This document shows positions 38,412-48,151 of a stretch of DNA of 64,000 nucleotides, one piece after another. Position numbers and translations under genes: made by a program. The stretch is from Nocardia brasiliensis NBRC 14402 (GTDB lineage Bacteria; Actinomycetota; Actinomycetes; Mycobacteriales; Mycobacteriaceae): positions 1 through 64,000 of the forward strand of contig NZ_BAFT02000094.1 of NCBI RefSeq assembly GCF_000308475.2. Reading direction: 5' to 3'. Positions within the stretch are counted from its first letter, which is position 1; every line of letters starts with the position of its first letter. A model generated the notes under the pieces. It had not been told where the DNA came from. It searched no databases and saw only the letters and a program-made list of their open reading frames with translations.

Positions 38412-39044
38412 TCAGCGTGGTGCGCAGAGCACCACCGCGGCGCGCACCAGCGCCGCCTGATGCAGCGCGTCCGTGCGGCCCGCCGTGAAGACGCCGAAGA
38501 CGCTGCGCGCCACCCGTTCCGCGCAGTCCGGCGCGGTCAGCTCGCCGCGTTCGGCGGCCAGCTGGTCGACGATCTCGACGTTCACCCGATCGATCACCGG
38601 CCGCACCGACAGCAGATCCGGCGGCGCGGTGGGCGCGGACCCGGCATCGAAACGCCAGCCGGTGATCAGACCGCGCTGCACGATCTTGTTGGCCTCGATC
38701 TGCCCGGAGAACACCTGCCGCACCCAGTTCTCCGGCAGGTCACGACCGGCGCCGAGCTGGGTCATCGCGTCGTAGACCGCGGCCTCCCGGGCCGGATCGT
38801 CGATGGTGGGCTCGGTGCCGGTGCGGGCCGCGCCGGCCCATTTCGCCGCGGCCACCGCGTCGGCGGTCTGCAACCGCTCGAGCACCAGGCCCACCAGACG
38901 GTCCAGGGGCTCGGGCGTGTCGGCTCCCGCCCTAAGCGGGGACATGACCAGCGCGGCCGACACCACCAGCAAGGTGGCCAGCCGCGGCGCCGCGCGTCGG
39001 GTGGTCGTGCGTCGGACGGAACGAATACGCATACGCATACGCAT
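38412..39044 (-). CDS. Secreted chorismate mutase (AroQ-gamma type)
   Basis: This 210-residue protein has an Arg-rich start, a signal peptide (LATLLVVSAALVMSPLRAGA) and an all-helical mature domain. It matches the secreted chorismate mutase of M. tuberculosis (Rv1885c): LVGLVLERLQTADAVAAAKW, GQIEANKIVQRGLITGWRF and a C-terminal Cys pair. It converts chorismate to prephenate outside the cytosol. The start lies in an ATGCGT hexanucleotide run (three copies); the first ATG has a GGAGG site seven bases upstream. It is monocistronic. Confidence 0.87.
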   Translation of the reverse strand: MRMRMRIRSVRRTTTRRAAPRLATLLVVSAALVMSPLRAGADTPEPLDRLVGLVLERLQTADAVAAAKWAGAARTGTEPTIDDPAREAAVYDAMTQLGAGRDLPENWVRQVFSGQIEANKIVQRGLITGWRFDAGSAPTAPPDLLSVRPVIDRVNVEIVDQLAAERGELTAPDCAERVARSVFGVFTAGRTDALHQAALVRAAVVLCAPR

Positions 39045-39206
39045 GAGCTGACCTCCCGAGACGGCATGCCTGGCAACGGATCATCGATCGAGAGTAGAAC
39101 CCGCAGGTGAATCGCCACCGGCACCGCCTCGGGCCGTTTGTGAGCCTGGCCACATACGCCCGCTCGTACTCGGTGTGTCGGGGACGGTCCTGTCACGCTG
39201 TGACCA

Positions 39207-39225
39207 CGAAACCGTGACGGTTTCG
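39207..39225. promoter_or_regulatory. Perfect palindrome upstream of the DUF4407 gene
   Basis: CGAAACCGT-G-ACGGTTTCG, a perfect 9-1-9 inverted repeat, lies 53 bases before the start. A second inverted repeat, GTCAC-GCT-GTGAC (39192-39204), adjoins it. They may be operators; the binding proteins are unknown. Confidence 0.35.
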
Positions 39226-39277
39226 CTCGCTAGCGGTGTCCGCGAAATCGACTGGGACGAAGAGGATGTGAGTTCCC

Positions 39278-40990
39278 ATGACCGTCACCGGCTTGTTCAC
39301 CTGGCTCGGCGGGGGTCAGCCCAACGATGTCGCCTACCGCCACGAACGCACCGGATACGCCGTCACCGGCGCGGTGGTGCTGCTCTTCGCGACCGTGTCC
39401 GCGCTGGTCACGGCATTCGCCCTGGGTTCGGTCGGCACCTGGCCGGTGCTCGGTGTGCTCGCGGTCGCGTTGCTCGTCGGGGTGCCGGCCTGCGCGATCG
39501 CGCGGGCCCTGGCCACGCCGCGGCCGGATCGGATGCCGGACAAGCTCGGCCTGCTCGCGCGCGTCGCCCTGGCCGTGCTGACCGGTGGGCTGATCGCCGA
39601 GCTCGCGGCGATCGTGGTCTTCGGCGGCAGCGTCGACCGCACGTTGGACGAACGGGCCCAGCGCGACACCGCTTCCGCGCCACAGGTCGTCACCGCCCGC
39701 ACCCAGCTCGACCGGGCGCGCGAGGACCGGACCGCGCTGGATCGAGCCATCGCCAAGGCGCAGGACGACATCGATCGCACCATGACGATCGCACGCTGCG
39801 AACTGAACCCGGGTCCGGAATGCCCGCAGCAGTTGATCACCCGGGTGCCCGGCCGCGGCCCGGAAGCACAGGTCGCCAACGACATGCTCGACGACGCCCG
39901 CAGGCAGCTCGCCGTCGCGCAGGCCCGGGTCGAGCCGGCCGACCAGCGCGTCGCGGAGGCCGAAAAGGCCGTCACAGCAGCCGAATCCGCCGCCTTCACC
40001 GCCGCCGACCGTGGTCTGGGCGCGCGCTGGCAGGCGATGAACGACTACACCACCCACCATGCGGGCGCCATGCCGCTGCGCATCCTGACGATCCTCGCGG
40101 TGATCGCGCTCGCCTTGTTGCCGCTGCTGCTGCGCTGGTGGCGCGGGGACACCTCGTTCGACCGGGCCACCGCCGCGCTCGCCGTGCGGGACAAAGCCGA
40201 GCAGGACGCCGAGGCCGCCATCGCGGTGAAGCAGGCCGAGGTCCGCGCCGCGGCCGAGCACCTGCGCGCCGAACAGCGCCTCACCTCCGCCCGGCTCGCC
40301 GTCGAGGCAGACACCGCGATCGACCGGGAGCGCCAGCGCACCCGGATCATCGCGGCCGTCGGCGGCGTGGAATTCGGCATCACCGAACCGGCCCGCCGAC
40401 CCGAACTCCCAGCCGCACCGGCTGACGAACGAAAGGACAGCTCCGTGTCTGCCGAAGGATTCGTGACACCGAACCTGCCCGCCCCCGTCGCCTCGGGTGC
40501 CCTCGCGCCGCAGGACGCCCGGCCGCCGCTCGCGCCCAGAACCGGTGGTGGCCTGGAACTTCCGTTGATCGGCACGGTGCCGTTCACCGATACCGCCGCC
40601 CGCTTGATCCGCCCGCTGGTCCCCGCATTCGTGGCCAACGCGATCGACAACGCGACGCACCCGTTGCGCACCGCCAGGCAGGCGTTCGAGGAGGTCGAGG
40701 AGATCACCTTCACGTTGCGCCGCACCCGCAAGGTCACGGTGGACACCCAGGATTCGCACGGAACGAGCGGCTACCAGCTCGCGCCGGGTTCGCCCGAAGC
40801 GGTGCACGCGCAGCGCATCGCCGCCACCGTGGTGGACGCCGACTACGGGCAGCAGGATCCGCGCTACTCGCCCGCTCACTCGGGCGCGCAACCCTACGGG
40901 CTGCCGAACGCCGGGCACGACGAGCTGACCGGCCGCGATACGCCCGCGCTGCCCGGTAGCGGCCGACGCGAGCTGCCACGCGGCCGCTGA
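39278..40990 (+). CDS. DUF4407 family membrane protein
   Basis: This 570-residue protein has an N-terminal membrane part (about four helices in residues 20-130), a long periplasmic or cytosolic charged helical region likely to form coiled coil (about 135-245), and another membrane helix (RILTILAVIALALLPLLLRW). A second charged helical tail and a Pro-rich C-terminus follow. This is the DUF4407 layout of actinobacteria. Function is unknown. A perfect palindrome lies upstream, and about 325 bases without a gene separate it from the adenylyl cyclase gene. Confidence 0.83.
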   Translation: MTVTGLFTWLGGGQPNDVAYRHERTGYAVTGAVVLLFATVSALVTAFALGSVGTWPVLGVLAVALLVGVPACAIARALATPRPDRMPDKLGLLARVALAVLTGGLIAELAAIVVFGGSVDRTLDERAQRDTASAPQVVTARTQLDRAREDRTALDRAIAKAQDDIDRTMTIARCELNPGPECPQQLITRVPGRGPEAQVANDMLDDARRQLAVAQARVEPADQRVAEAEKAVTAAESAAFTAADRGLGARWQAMNDYTTHHAGAMPLRILTILAVIALALLPLLLRWWRGDTSFDRATAALAVRDKAEQDAEAAIAVKQAEVRAAAEHLRAEQRLTSARLAVEADTAIDRERQRTRIIAAVGGVEFGITEPARRPELPAAPADERKDSSVSAEGFVTPNLPAPVASGALAPQDARPPLAPRTGGGLELPLIGTVPFTDTAARLIRPLVPAFVANAIDNATHPLRTARQAFEEVEEITFTLRRTRKVTVDTQDSHGTSGYQLAPGSPEAVHAQRIAATVVDADYGQQDPRYSPAHSGAQPYGLPNAGHDELTGRDTPALPGSGRRELPRGR

Positions 40991-41315
40991 AGTGCCTACC
41001 GTGGGGGCCATGCGACGCGTTCGAGCGAACCTGGCCCACACGGTGTCGGCGCGCGCCGGTGCCGCATTCGAGCGCTGCCCGATCCAGCAGGAAATCAGAC
41101 ATCGGCACGCGCACGTGTGCACCAGATCGCGCACGCCGCGCGGCAAGCCCGGCGCATCAGCCGCGACGTCGGCCAGTGCCCGCCCACCCCGATCTGCGCG
41201 GCCGACCCACTGCGCTCGGCTCGAGGCCCGCGCGCAGCCGTTGATCGACGTACTCGGCCGCTCGTGGACCTCGGGTCCTGCGCTGCGCGGCTGGCCCGGA
41301 ATAGGCTTTTCTCTC
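40991..41315. other. Intergenic region without supported gene
   Basis: About 325 bases between the DUF4407 gene and the adenylyl cyclase gene. Open frames exist on both strands but lack ribosome sites and recognisable content. TAGGCT eight bases before the next ATG may be the -10 of its promoter. Confidence 0.45.
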
Positions 41316-42866
41316 ATGACCCGCACTGACGTCTCCCCGGCCGCGTTCGGGTCGCGGCTGCTCGGGCCGGTGGACGAATCCTCGGGGATGCGCCGGCTCC
41401 GGGTGCAGTTGCTGCTGACCGTACCGACGGTGGCCGCGAACCTGGCCGGGATGGCGGTGACGTTCGCGCTGATCGGCTTCGTGCTGCCCGGGCCGACGGT
41501 GTTCACCCGGGAACTGCTGCTGCTGAACGTGATCGCGACGCCGCTGTACACGGCGCTGGCGTTGTTGATCGGGATCTGGTGGGGCACCGTCGGCGGGCTG
41601 CGCGCGCTGCGCTGGGCCACCGATCCCGATCAGGTACCCACCGAGGCCGAGCAGATCGCGGCGTCCGCCGTCCCGCGCCGCCTCGTGGTGCGGCAAGCGG
41701 TGCTGTGGTTCGCCGGTGCCGCCGTGCTCACCCCGCTCTACGGTGTCACCGAGCCCGCGCTCATTCCGAAGATCCTGCTCGGCATCGGCTTCAGCGCCGT
41801 GGTGGTGTGCGCCAACAGTTACTTGATCGCCGAGTTCGCGCTGCGTGTGGTGACGGCTCGGGTGCTGGACGCGGCGCCGTCACGCCGGCGCCGCGGCATG
41901 GGTGTGTTCATGCGCTCGCTGATCGCCTGGATGCTCGGCGCGGGCGTGCCGGTGACCCTGTCGATGATCGTCGCGGTGTGGGCGCTGGCCGACTCCTCGG
42001 TCAGCACGGCCCGGCTCGCGGTCTGCATGCTCTCGCTCGGCGGCGCCACACTGGTGTTCGGCCTGCTGCTGATGATGCAGACCGTGTCGGCGACCATCGC
42101 CCCGATCCGCGGGGTGCGGCGCGCCCTGCGCCAGGTGGAGGACGGCGACCTGCGGGTGACGATCACCGTGTACGACGGCACCGAACTCGGCGAGCTGCAA
42201 AGCGGTTTCAACCACATGGTGGAGGGCCTGCGCGAACGAGAACAGATCCGGGATCTGTTCGGCAAGCACGTCGGGCGCGAGGTGGCCGACGCCGCACTGG
42301 CGGGCAATCCGACCCTCGGTGGCGTGGAGTGCGAAGCGGCCGCGCTGTTCGTCGATATCGTCGGCTCGACCACGATGGCCGCGACCGTGCCCGCCCCCGA
42401 GATGGTCGCCATCCTCAATCGCTTCTTCGACATCGTGGTGGACGAGGTCGAGGCGCACGGCGGCCTGCTGAACAAGTTCGAGGGCGACGCCGCGCTCGCC
42501 GTCTTCGGCACGCCCGCAGTGCTTTCCGACGCCCCCGGCGCCGCCCTGGCCTGCGCCCGCGCCATCCGGCGCCGCCTCGACGCCACCGCCAACGACTTCA
42601 TCGCCGCGATCGGGGTGGCGGCGGGTCGCGTGGTCGCGGGCAATGTCGGCGCCCGGCAGCGCTATGAGTTCACCGTCATCGGTGACGCGGTCAACGAGGC
42701 CGCCCGGCTCTGCGAACTCGCCAAACAGGACGACCTGCTGCTCGCCTCCGCGAACACGGTGAACGCCGCGGGTGCCGCCGAAGCGGCGCACTGGCAGCTC
42801 GGCGACTCCGTCACGCTGCGTGGTCGACTCACCCCCACCCAACTGGCCCGCCCGGCGTCCGAGTAG
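41316..42866 (+). CDS. Membrane-bound class III adenylyl cyclase with HAMP domain
   Basis: This 516-residue protein has six transmembrane helices (residues ~25-250), a HAMP domain (about 255-310) and a C-terminal class III cyclase domain (about 330-500). The catalytic set is present: metal-binding Asp in FVDIVGST and Asp in EGDAALAVFG, the substrate Lys in LLNKFEG, and Asn/Arg in VNEAARLCEL. It makes cAMP from ATP. The pattern matches the Rv1318c/Rv1319c/Rv1320c/Rv3645 group. The ATG start is eight bases after TAGGCT (leaderless). Confidence 0.93.
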   Translation: MTRTDVSPAAFGSRLLGPVDESSGMRRLRVQLLLTVPTVAANLAGMAVTFALIGFVLPGPTVFTRELLLLNVIATPLYTALALLIGIWWGTVGGLRALRWATDPDQVPTEAEQIAASAVPRRLVVRQAVLWFAGAAVLTPLYGVTEPALIPKILLGIGFSAVVVCANSYLIAEFALRVVTARVLDAAPSRRRRGMGVFMRSLIAWMLGAGVPVTLSMIVAVWALADSSVSTARLAVCMLSLGGATLVFGLLLMMQTVSATIAPIRGVRRALRQVEDGDLRVTITVYDGTELGELQSGFNHMVEGLREREQIRDLFGKHVGREVADAALAGNPTLGGVECEAAALFVDIVGSTTMAATVPAPEMVAILNRFFDIVVDEVEAHGGLLNKFEGDAALAVFGTPAVLSDAPGAALACARAIRRRLDATANDFIAAIGVAAGRVVAGNVGARQRYEFTVIGDAVNEAARLCELAKQDDLLLASANTVNAAGAAEAAHWQLGDSVTLRGRLTPTQLARPASE

Positions 42867-42930
42867 TTCCCGCACCCGGAGCCGGCGACGCGCACTCGTT
42901 TCGCACGGCGAAAGCCGCTACCACGGCAGC

Positions 42931-42960
42931 GCACCCGCCCCGGAAAACCGGAGCGGGTGC
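42931..42960. terminator. Terminator between cyclase and MFS genes
   Basis: A 13-base stem (GCACCCGCCCCGG / CCGGAGCGGGTGC, one mismatch) with an AAAA loop sits between the convergent genes. Confidence 0.8.
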
Positions 42961-42967
42961 GAAGGGA

Positions 42968-44506
42968 TCACGGCCGGGCCGTGCGCAACCGGAACGCCAC
43001 CCAGGCGGCGACCAGCAGGATCGACGCCGTGCCGACGGCGGCGAAGTGGATGCCGGAGACGAACGCCTCGTGCACCGAGGCGAGGAACGCCCCCGCCACC
43101 GATTCCGGTAGCTGCTGAGCGAAAGCCGTGGCAGCGCCCAAGGATTCGGACGCCACACCGACCTGGTCGCTCGGCACGTGGCTCAGGTCGAGCCCGTTGC
43201 GGAAGATCGCCATCACCACACTGCCGAGGACGGCCACACCCAGCGCGATACCGGTCTCGTACGCCGTTTCCGACACCGCTGCCGCGGCACCGGCCCGCTC
43301 GGCGGGTGCCGAGCTGACCACCAGGTCCGCCGAAACCGTCAGCGCGACACCGACACCCGCGCCGATGAAGAGGAAGCCGAGAATGAACGGCGTCGTGCTG
43401 GTCGCCGCGTCCGGACCGAGCCACAGGAACAGCGCCGAACCGATCGCGGCCACGGTCAACGCACCGCCGAGCACCCGGCCGGGCGCGATCCGGCGCACCA
43501 GCCAGGCCGCGGCGAGCGAGGCGACCACGCTCACCGCGAGCCCGGGCAGCAACAGCAGTCCGGCTTGCAGCGGTGTCCGGCCGAGCACCAGTTGCAGGTA
43601 CTGCGAGCCGAAGAACAGCACGCCGGCCAGCGCGAACACCGCGAGCAGGTTGGTGAGCACCGCGGTGCGGAACCTGGGCAGCGCGAACAACTTCAGGTCC
43701 AGCATCGGCTGATCCAACGTCCGCTGCCTGCGCACGAACAGCACGCCGGCGACCGCGCCGACGACCGCGACCAGGGTCGTGGTCACCGCGAAACCGTGCG
43801 CCGCCGTCTCCTTCACCGCGTAGACGATCGGCACCAGCGCGAGCATGGACAGCCCCGCGCTCGCCAGATCGAAGCGACCCGGGTTCGGATCCCGCGATTC
43901 CGGAATCAGGAACGGGCCCAGGCCGATCAGCACCAGCATCACCGGCAGGTTCACCAGGAACACCGAACCCCACCAGAAGTGCTCGAGCAGCCAGCCACCG
44001 AGCAGCGGTCCCGCCGCCGCGCCGCCGCCCGCCATCGCGCTCCACACCGCGATGGCCACGGTCCGCTGCCGCGGATCGAGGAACATCGACCGGATCAGGC
44101 CCAGGGTCGCGGGCATGAGCGTCGCGCCGGCGACACCCTGCAGAACGCGGGCGCCGATCAGCATTTCGGGCGAGACCGCCCAGGCGGCGAGCAGTGAGGC
44201 GACACCGAAGCCCGCGGCGCCGATCAGCAGCAGCCTGCGGCGGCCGATCCGGTCGCCCAGGTTGCCCATCATCACCAGCAGCCCGGCCAGCACGAACGAG
44301 TACACGTCGATGATCCACAGCAGCTGCGGCGTGGTCGGCGCCAGGTCGGCGCTGATCGCGGGCACCGCCAGGTCCAGCACCGTCGCGTCGACCGCGAGCA
44401 GCAACAGGGCCAGCGCGAGTACGGACAGCCCGGCCCATTCGCGCGTACCGGCGCGGGGTGGCGTCTCGGACCCGGTCGGCCGGGTGGTCTTGGTCTGGGT
44501 GGTCAT
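42968..44506 (-). CDS. MFS drug efflux transporter (DHA2 family)
   Basis: This 512-residue transporter has 14 predicted transmembrane helices. It contains LAVDATVLDLAVPAISADL in helix 1, GDRIGRRRLLLIGAAGFG between helices 2 and 3, and GVAGATLMPATLGLIRSMF in the drug-export motif C region. The family (SmvA/QacA/LfrA-like) exports cationic drugs and dyes using the proton gradient. It is divergently paired with a TetR gene, and two operator-like sites lie between them, so induction by substrate is likely. Confidence 0.93.
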   Translation of the reverse strand: MTTQTKTTRPTGSETPPRAGTREWAGLSVLALALLLLAVDATVLDLAVPAISADLAPTTPQLLWIIDVYSFVLAGLLVMMGNLGDRIGRRRLLLIGAAGFGVASLLAAWAVSPEMLIGARVLQGVAGATLMPATLGLIRSMFLDPRQRTVAIAVWSAMAGGGAAAGPLLGGWLLEHFWWGSVFLVNLPVMLVLIGLGPFLIPESRDPNPGRFDLASAGLSMLALVPIVYAVKETAAHGFAVTTTLVAVVGAVAGVLFVRRQRTLDQPMLDLKLFALPRFRTAVLTNLLAVFALAGVLFFGSQYLQLVLGRTPLQAGLLLLPGLAVSVVASLAAAWLVRRIAPGRVLGGALTVAAIGSALFLWLGPDAATSTTPFILGFLFIGAGVGVALTVSADLVVSSAPAERAGAAAAVSETAYETGIALGVAVLGSVVMAIFRNGLDLSHVPSDQVGVASESLGAATAFAQQLPESVAGAFLASVHEAFVSGIHFAAVGTASILLVAAWVAFRLRTARP

Positions 44507-44537
44507 GACTTTCTCGACTTCCGTCGCGTGTTTTTCT

Positions 44538-44553
44538 TACCGTCCAGACGGTA
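44538..44553. promoter_or_regulatory. TetR operator 1
   Basis: TACCGTC-CA-GACGGTA is a perfect 7-2-7 inverted repeat between the divergent MFS and TetR genes. Confidence 0.7.
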
Positions 44554-44566
44554 CAGTAACAGACCT

Positions 44567-44582
44567 TACCGTCCAGCCGGTA
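44567..44582. promoter_or_regulatory. TetR operator 2
   Basis: TACCGTC-CA-GCCGGTA, one mismatch from operator 1, lies 29 bases downstream and overlaps the TATAGT -10 (44581-44586) of the regulator gene, as expected for autorepression. Confidence 0.7.
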
Positions 44583-44594
44583 TAGTTCCGCGGT

Positions 44595-45140
44595 GTGACG
44601 GCCAATACCCGCGACCGGATTCTGGACGCGCTCGAATCGCTGCTCCTGGAAAAGGGCATGTCGCATGTGACGTTGGAGAACGTCGCGGCGGCCGCAGGCG
44701 TCTCCAAAGGCGGCCTGCTGTATCACTTCAAGAGCAAGGACGCGCTGCTCGCCGGCCTGGTGCGGCGGCTCACCGAACGCGCGGCCCAGCAGCTGACCAG
44801 CGCCACCGACCGGGGACAGTCGGTGGTCGAGTGGTACCTGCAGACCCCCGACCCGGACAACGCCGACGAAGCGGTGGAGCTCGAGGTCTACCGCTCGATG
44901 CTGGCGACCATGCGCACCATCGACGCCGCGAACGGCACGGAGGTCGACGAGGTACAGCAGGCCCTGATCGAGATGATGAATTCCTGGTCCGACGATCTGG
45001 ACCAGGAGATCGAGGACCCGGTGCAGGCCGATATCGTCCGGCTGGTCGGCGACGGCGTGTACCTGCGGGCCCTGCTCGGCCTGCCGCCGATCGACCCGGC
45101 CCGCTACCGCCGCGTGGTGGACCGGCTGCTGCAGCGCTGA
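44595..45140 (+). CDS. TetR family regulator of the adjacent MFS gene
   Basis: This 181-residue protein has a TetR N-terminal DNA-binding domain (TRDRILDALESLLLEKGMS, VAAAAGVSKGGLLYHFKSKD) at residues 5-50 and a helical ligand-binding part. TATAGT lies eight bases before the GTG start, so the transcript is likely leaderless. The gene is divergent from the MFS efflux gene with two operators between them. The regulator most likely represses both genes. Confidence 0.92.
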   Translation: MTANTRDRILDALESLLLEKGMSHVTLENVAAAAGVSKGGLLYHFKSKDALLAGLVRRLTERAAQQLTSATDRGQSVVEWYLQTPDPDNADEAVELEVYRSMLATMRTIDAANGTEVDEVQQALIEMMNSWSDDLDQEIEDPVQADIVRLVGDGVYLRALLGLPPIDPARYRRVVDRLLQR

Positions 45141-45158
45141 CCGCGCGGCCGCGCCGGT

Positions 45159-45164
45159 TACACT
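45159..45164 (+). promoter_or_regulatory. -10 hexamer of leaderless promoter (45171 operon)
   Basis: TACACT lies exactly six bases before the GTG at 45171. Confidence 0.5.
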
Positions 45165-45170
45165 CGGCCC

Positions 45171-46043
45171 GTGCTACCAGCTGCCGACCCGGCCGGTGCC
45201 GTCGGGGCGGGAGACGATCCGGCACCAGGGTCACCTGGAACGACGGTGCCGATCCGTCCGATGACCTTCCGCGAACTCCTGGATGTGCCGTTCGCGCTGA
45301 TCCAGGCGAATCTGCCCGCGCTGCTGCGGGTGAGCCTGCCCGGCATCGTGGTCGCCGAGCTCGTGGTCGTCGCGCTCACCGCGGTTTTCTCGTCCCTTAC
45401 CGAAGGCTCTGACGCGGGTACCGCGTGGGCGGCGATCCTGTCCACGGCGGCATGCGTGTGGGTGCTGCGCTTCGTACTGCGCGGCACCACCGTGGCGATC
45501 GGGCTGGGGAGCATCGCGGGCGCACCGATCGGCGCGGCCACCGCGCTCGGGCGGCTCAGCGCGACGGCCGGGGCGCTGCTCGTGTTCCAGGTGCTGTACA
45601 CCCTGGTCGGGGTGAGCGTGCTCGCGCTGACCGGCTTACTGATCGTCACGCTGCCGTTCGGCGTGCTCTGGCTGGGCTGGTTGCGCGGCAAACGTTTCGT
45701 CGCGGTGCCGGTGATGTTCGTCGAGCAGGCGCCGCATCGCGGCGCCGTGGCCCGGTCGAAACTGCTTGTCGCCGGGGCAGACTGGCAGTTCACCTGGCTG
45801 TGGGTCGCGCACCGCTGCCTGCTCGCACTGCTGTGCGTGCCGCTGCTGGGTATTCCGTTCTATCTGTCGGATTTCTCCGGCACCCGGCGCTGGGCGGTCA
45901 TCGTGCTGCTCACCTCGGGTGTGCTGCTGATCGCCGCGTTCGGCGAGATCGCCGAGTCGGCCACCCGGGTGGTCGGCTACGTCGACCGGCGCTGCCGCCG
46001 TGAGGGTTTGGACATCCACGTGCCCGGTACCGAGGCCCGATGA
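45171..46043 (+). CDS. Membrane protein, first gene of MoxR operon
   Basis: This 290-residue protein has about six transmembrane helices, the first strong one around FALIQANLPALLRVSLPG, with the cytosolic N-terminus rich in Ala/Pro/Gly. It has no recognised family; polytopic proteins of this kind often precede DUF4129/MoxR genes in actinobacteria. It ends by overlapping the DUF4129 start (ATGA), so coupling is tight. GTG start, six bases after TACACT. Function unknown. Confidence 0.8.
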   Translation: MLPAADPAGAVGAGDDPAPGSPGTTVPIRPMTFRELLDVPFALIQANLPALLRVSLPGIVVAELVVVALTAVFSSLTEGSDAGTAWAAILSTAACVWVLRFVLRGTTVAIGLGSIAGAPIGAATALGRLSATAGALLVFQVLYTLVGVSVLALTGLLIVTLPFGVLWLGWLRGKRFVAVPVMFVEQAPHRGAVARSKLLVAGADWQFTWLWVAHRCLLALLCVPLLGIPFYLSDFSGTRRWAVIVLLTSGVLLIAAFGEIAESATRVVGYVDRRCRREGLDIHVPGTEAR

Positions 46044-47101
46044 ACGAATTCCACGACGCCGGAGCGCCGTTCGACGCAGGCCCGGACCAGCCGCCCGGCC
46101 CCCCGCGCCTCGGCGCCGCCGCCGACCATCGCGCGGCCGCCGAACAGGCCGCGCAGCGCCGCGATTTCGATGCCGCGCTGCGGGAACGTTTCCGCGCCGT
46201 GCTGCGGGGCTTGGAGCAGCGCGGCGTACTCGAGGTCCGCCGTTCGCGCACCGCCCGCGAGACCGCCGACGACGTCACGACCGCGCTGCCCAGCGACGGC
46301 GCGACCGAATTGCACCCCGCCGCACAGAGTTTCGACGAGGTGGTCTACGGCGGCCGCCGGGCGACCGAGGACGAATACCGCAGGCTCGAATACGCCGACC
46401 GGTTCTCCGAAGCCGCCCCGCCGCCGGTGCTGCCGCCCACCGAAATCGAGGTCAGCGAAAAGGCGCCGCGCACCCGCAGACGGGTGCCGCCGCTGCCCGC
46501 GCTGCTGCGCGACCCGCGGTTCTGGGCCGGTCTCGCCGGTCTCGCCGCGCTCTTGCTGCTGCTCTATGCGGCATTGCAGTCGTGCGGTGCGCCGACCGCG
46601 CCGGAACCGCCGACACCCTCGAAGCCGCCGACACCGCCGCGGCCCAGCGGGTCCGGCTCCGGATCGGGTTTCGGCGCGGGCGACGACCCGATCTGGGAGC
46701 GGCTGCCCGCACCGGTGTTCTTCGGCGCGGTGCAATTCCTGATCGCCGCCGCGGTGGTGGTCTGGTGGCGGGCGCGCCGGCGCGGCGCCCTGGTGCGCGA
46801 ACCGCGCCCGGTCGAGGTCGCCGCGAACGAGCTGCTGGCCGGGCAGGCCGCGCTGTACCGGCGCTCGAAGGACTACGAGCACGTCGCCGCGAAACTGCGC
46901 GGGGCCACCCTGCGCCGGATCCGCCCGACCCTCGGCCTGACCGCCGATACCCCGCCGGAGCGGCTCGTCGGCGCCCTCGCCGCGCGCACCGGCACCGACC
47001 CCGCCCAGCTCGGCACCGCGCTGTACGGGCCGGTGCCCGACGTGGAAACGCTGGAACTCGTTGCCACCCAACTCGAATGGCTCGAGGCGGAGCTCGGATG
47101 A
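46040..47101 (+). CDS. DUF4129 domain-containing protein
   Basis: This 353-residue protein has a long polar N-terminal region, one transmembrane helix (FWAGLAGLAALLLLLYAALQ, about residues 164-183), a Pro/Thr/Ser-rich linker, a second hydrophobic segment (FFGAVQFLIAAAVVVWWR) and a C-terminal DUF4129 domain with YRRSKDYEHVAAKLRGATLR. Such proteins sit next to MoxR and DUF58 genes and may be part of a membrane-associated folding or complex-assembly system. Exact role unknown. Confidence 0.83.
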   Translation: MNEFHDAGAPFDAGPDQPPGPPRLGAAADHRAAAEQAAQRRDFDAALRERFRAVLRGLEQRGVLEVRRSRTARETADDVTTALPSDGATELHPAAQSFDEVVYGGRRATEDEYRRLEYADRFSEAAPPPVLPPTEIEVSEKAPRTRRRVPPLPALLRDPRFWAGLAGLAALLLLLYAALQSCGAPTAPEPPTPSKPPTPPRPSGSGSGSGFGAGDDPIWERLPAPVFFGAVQFLIAAAVVVWWRARRRGALVREPRPVEVAANELLAGQAALYRRSKDYEHVAAKLRGATLRRIRPTLGLTADTPPERLVGALAARTGTDPAQLGTALYGPVPDVETLELVATQLEWLEAELG

Positions 47102-47162
47102 GACCGCCGCCGCCGCACGCTTGCCCGGCCGCCGGGAACCCCCACCTGACACTGGAGGTCCA

Positions 47163-48149
<987 letters not shown>

Positions 48150-48151
48150 CG

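Noticed and set aside
40992..41315. N-terminal extension of the adenylyl cyclase frame
   Set aside because: The extension is Arg/Pro/Ala-rich with no homology; ATG 41316 lies at a leaderless-promoter distance from TAGGCT and begins the family's conserved region.
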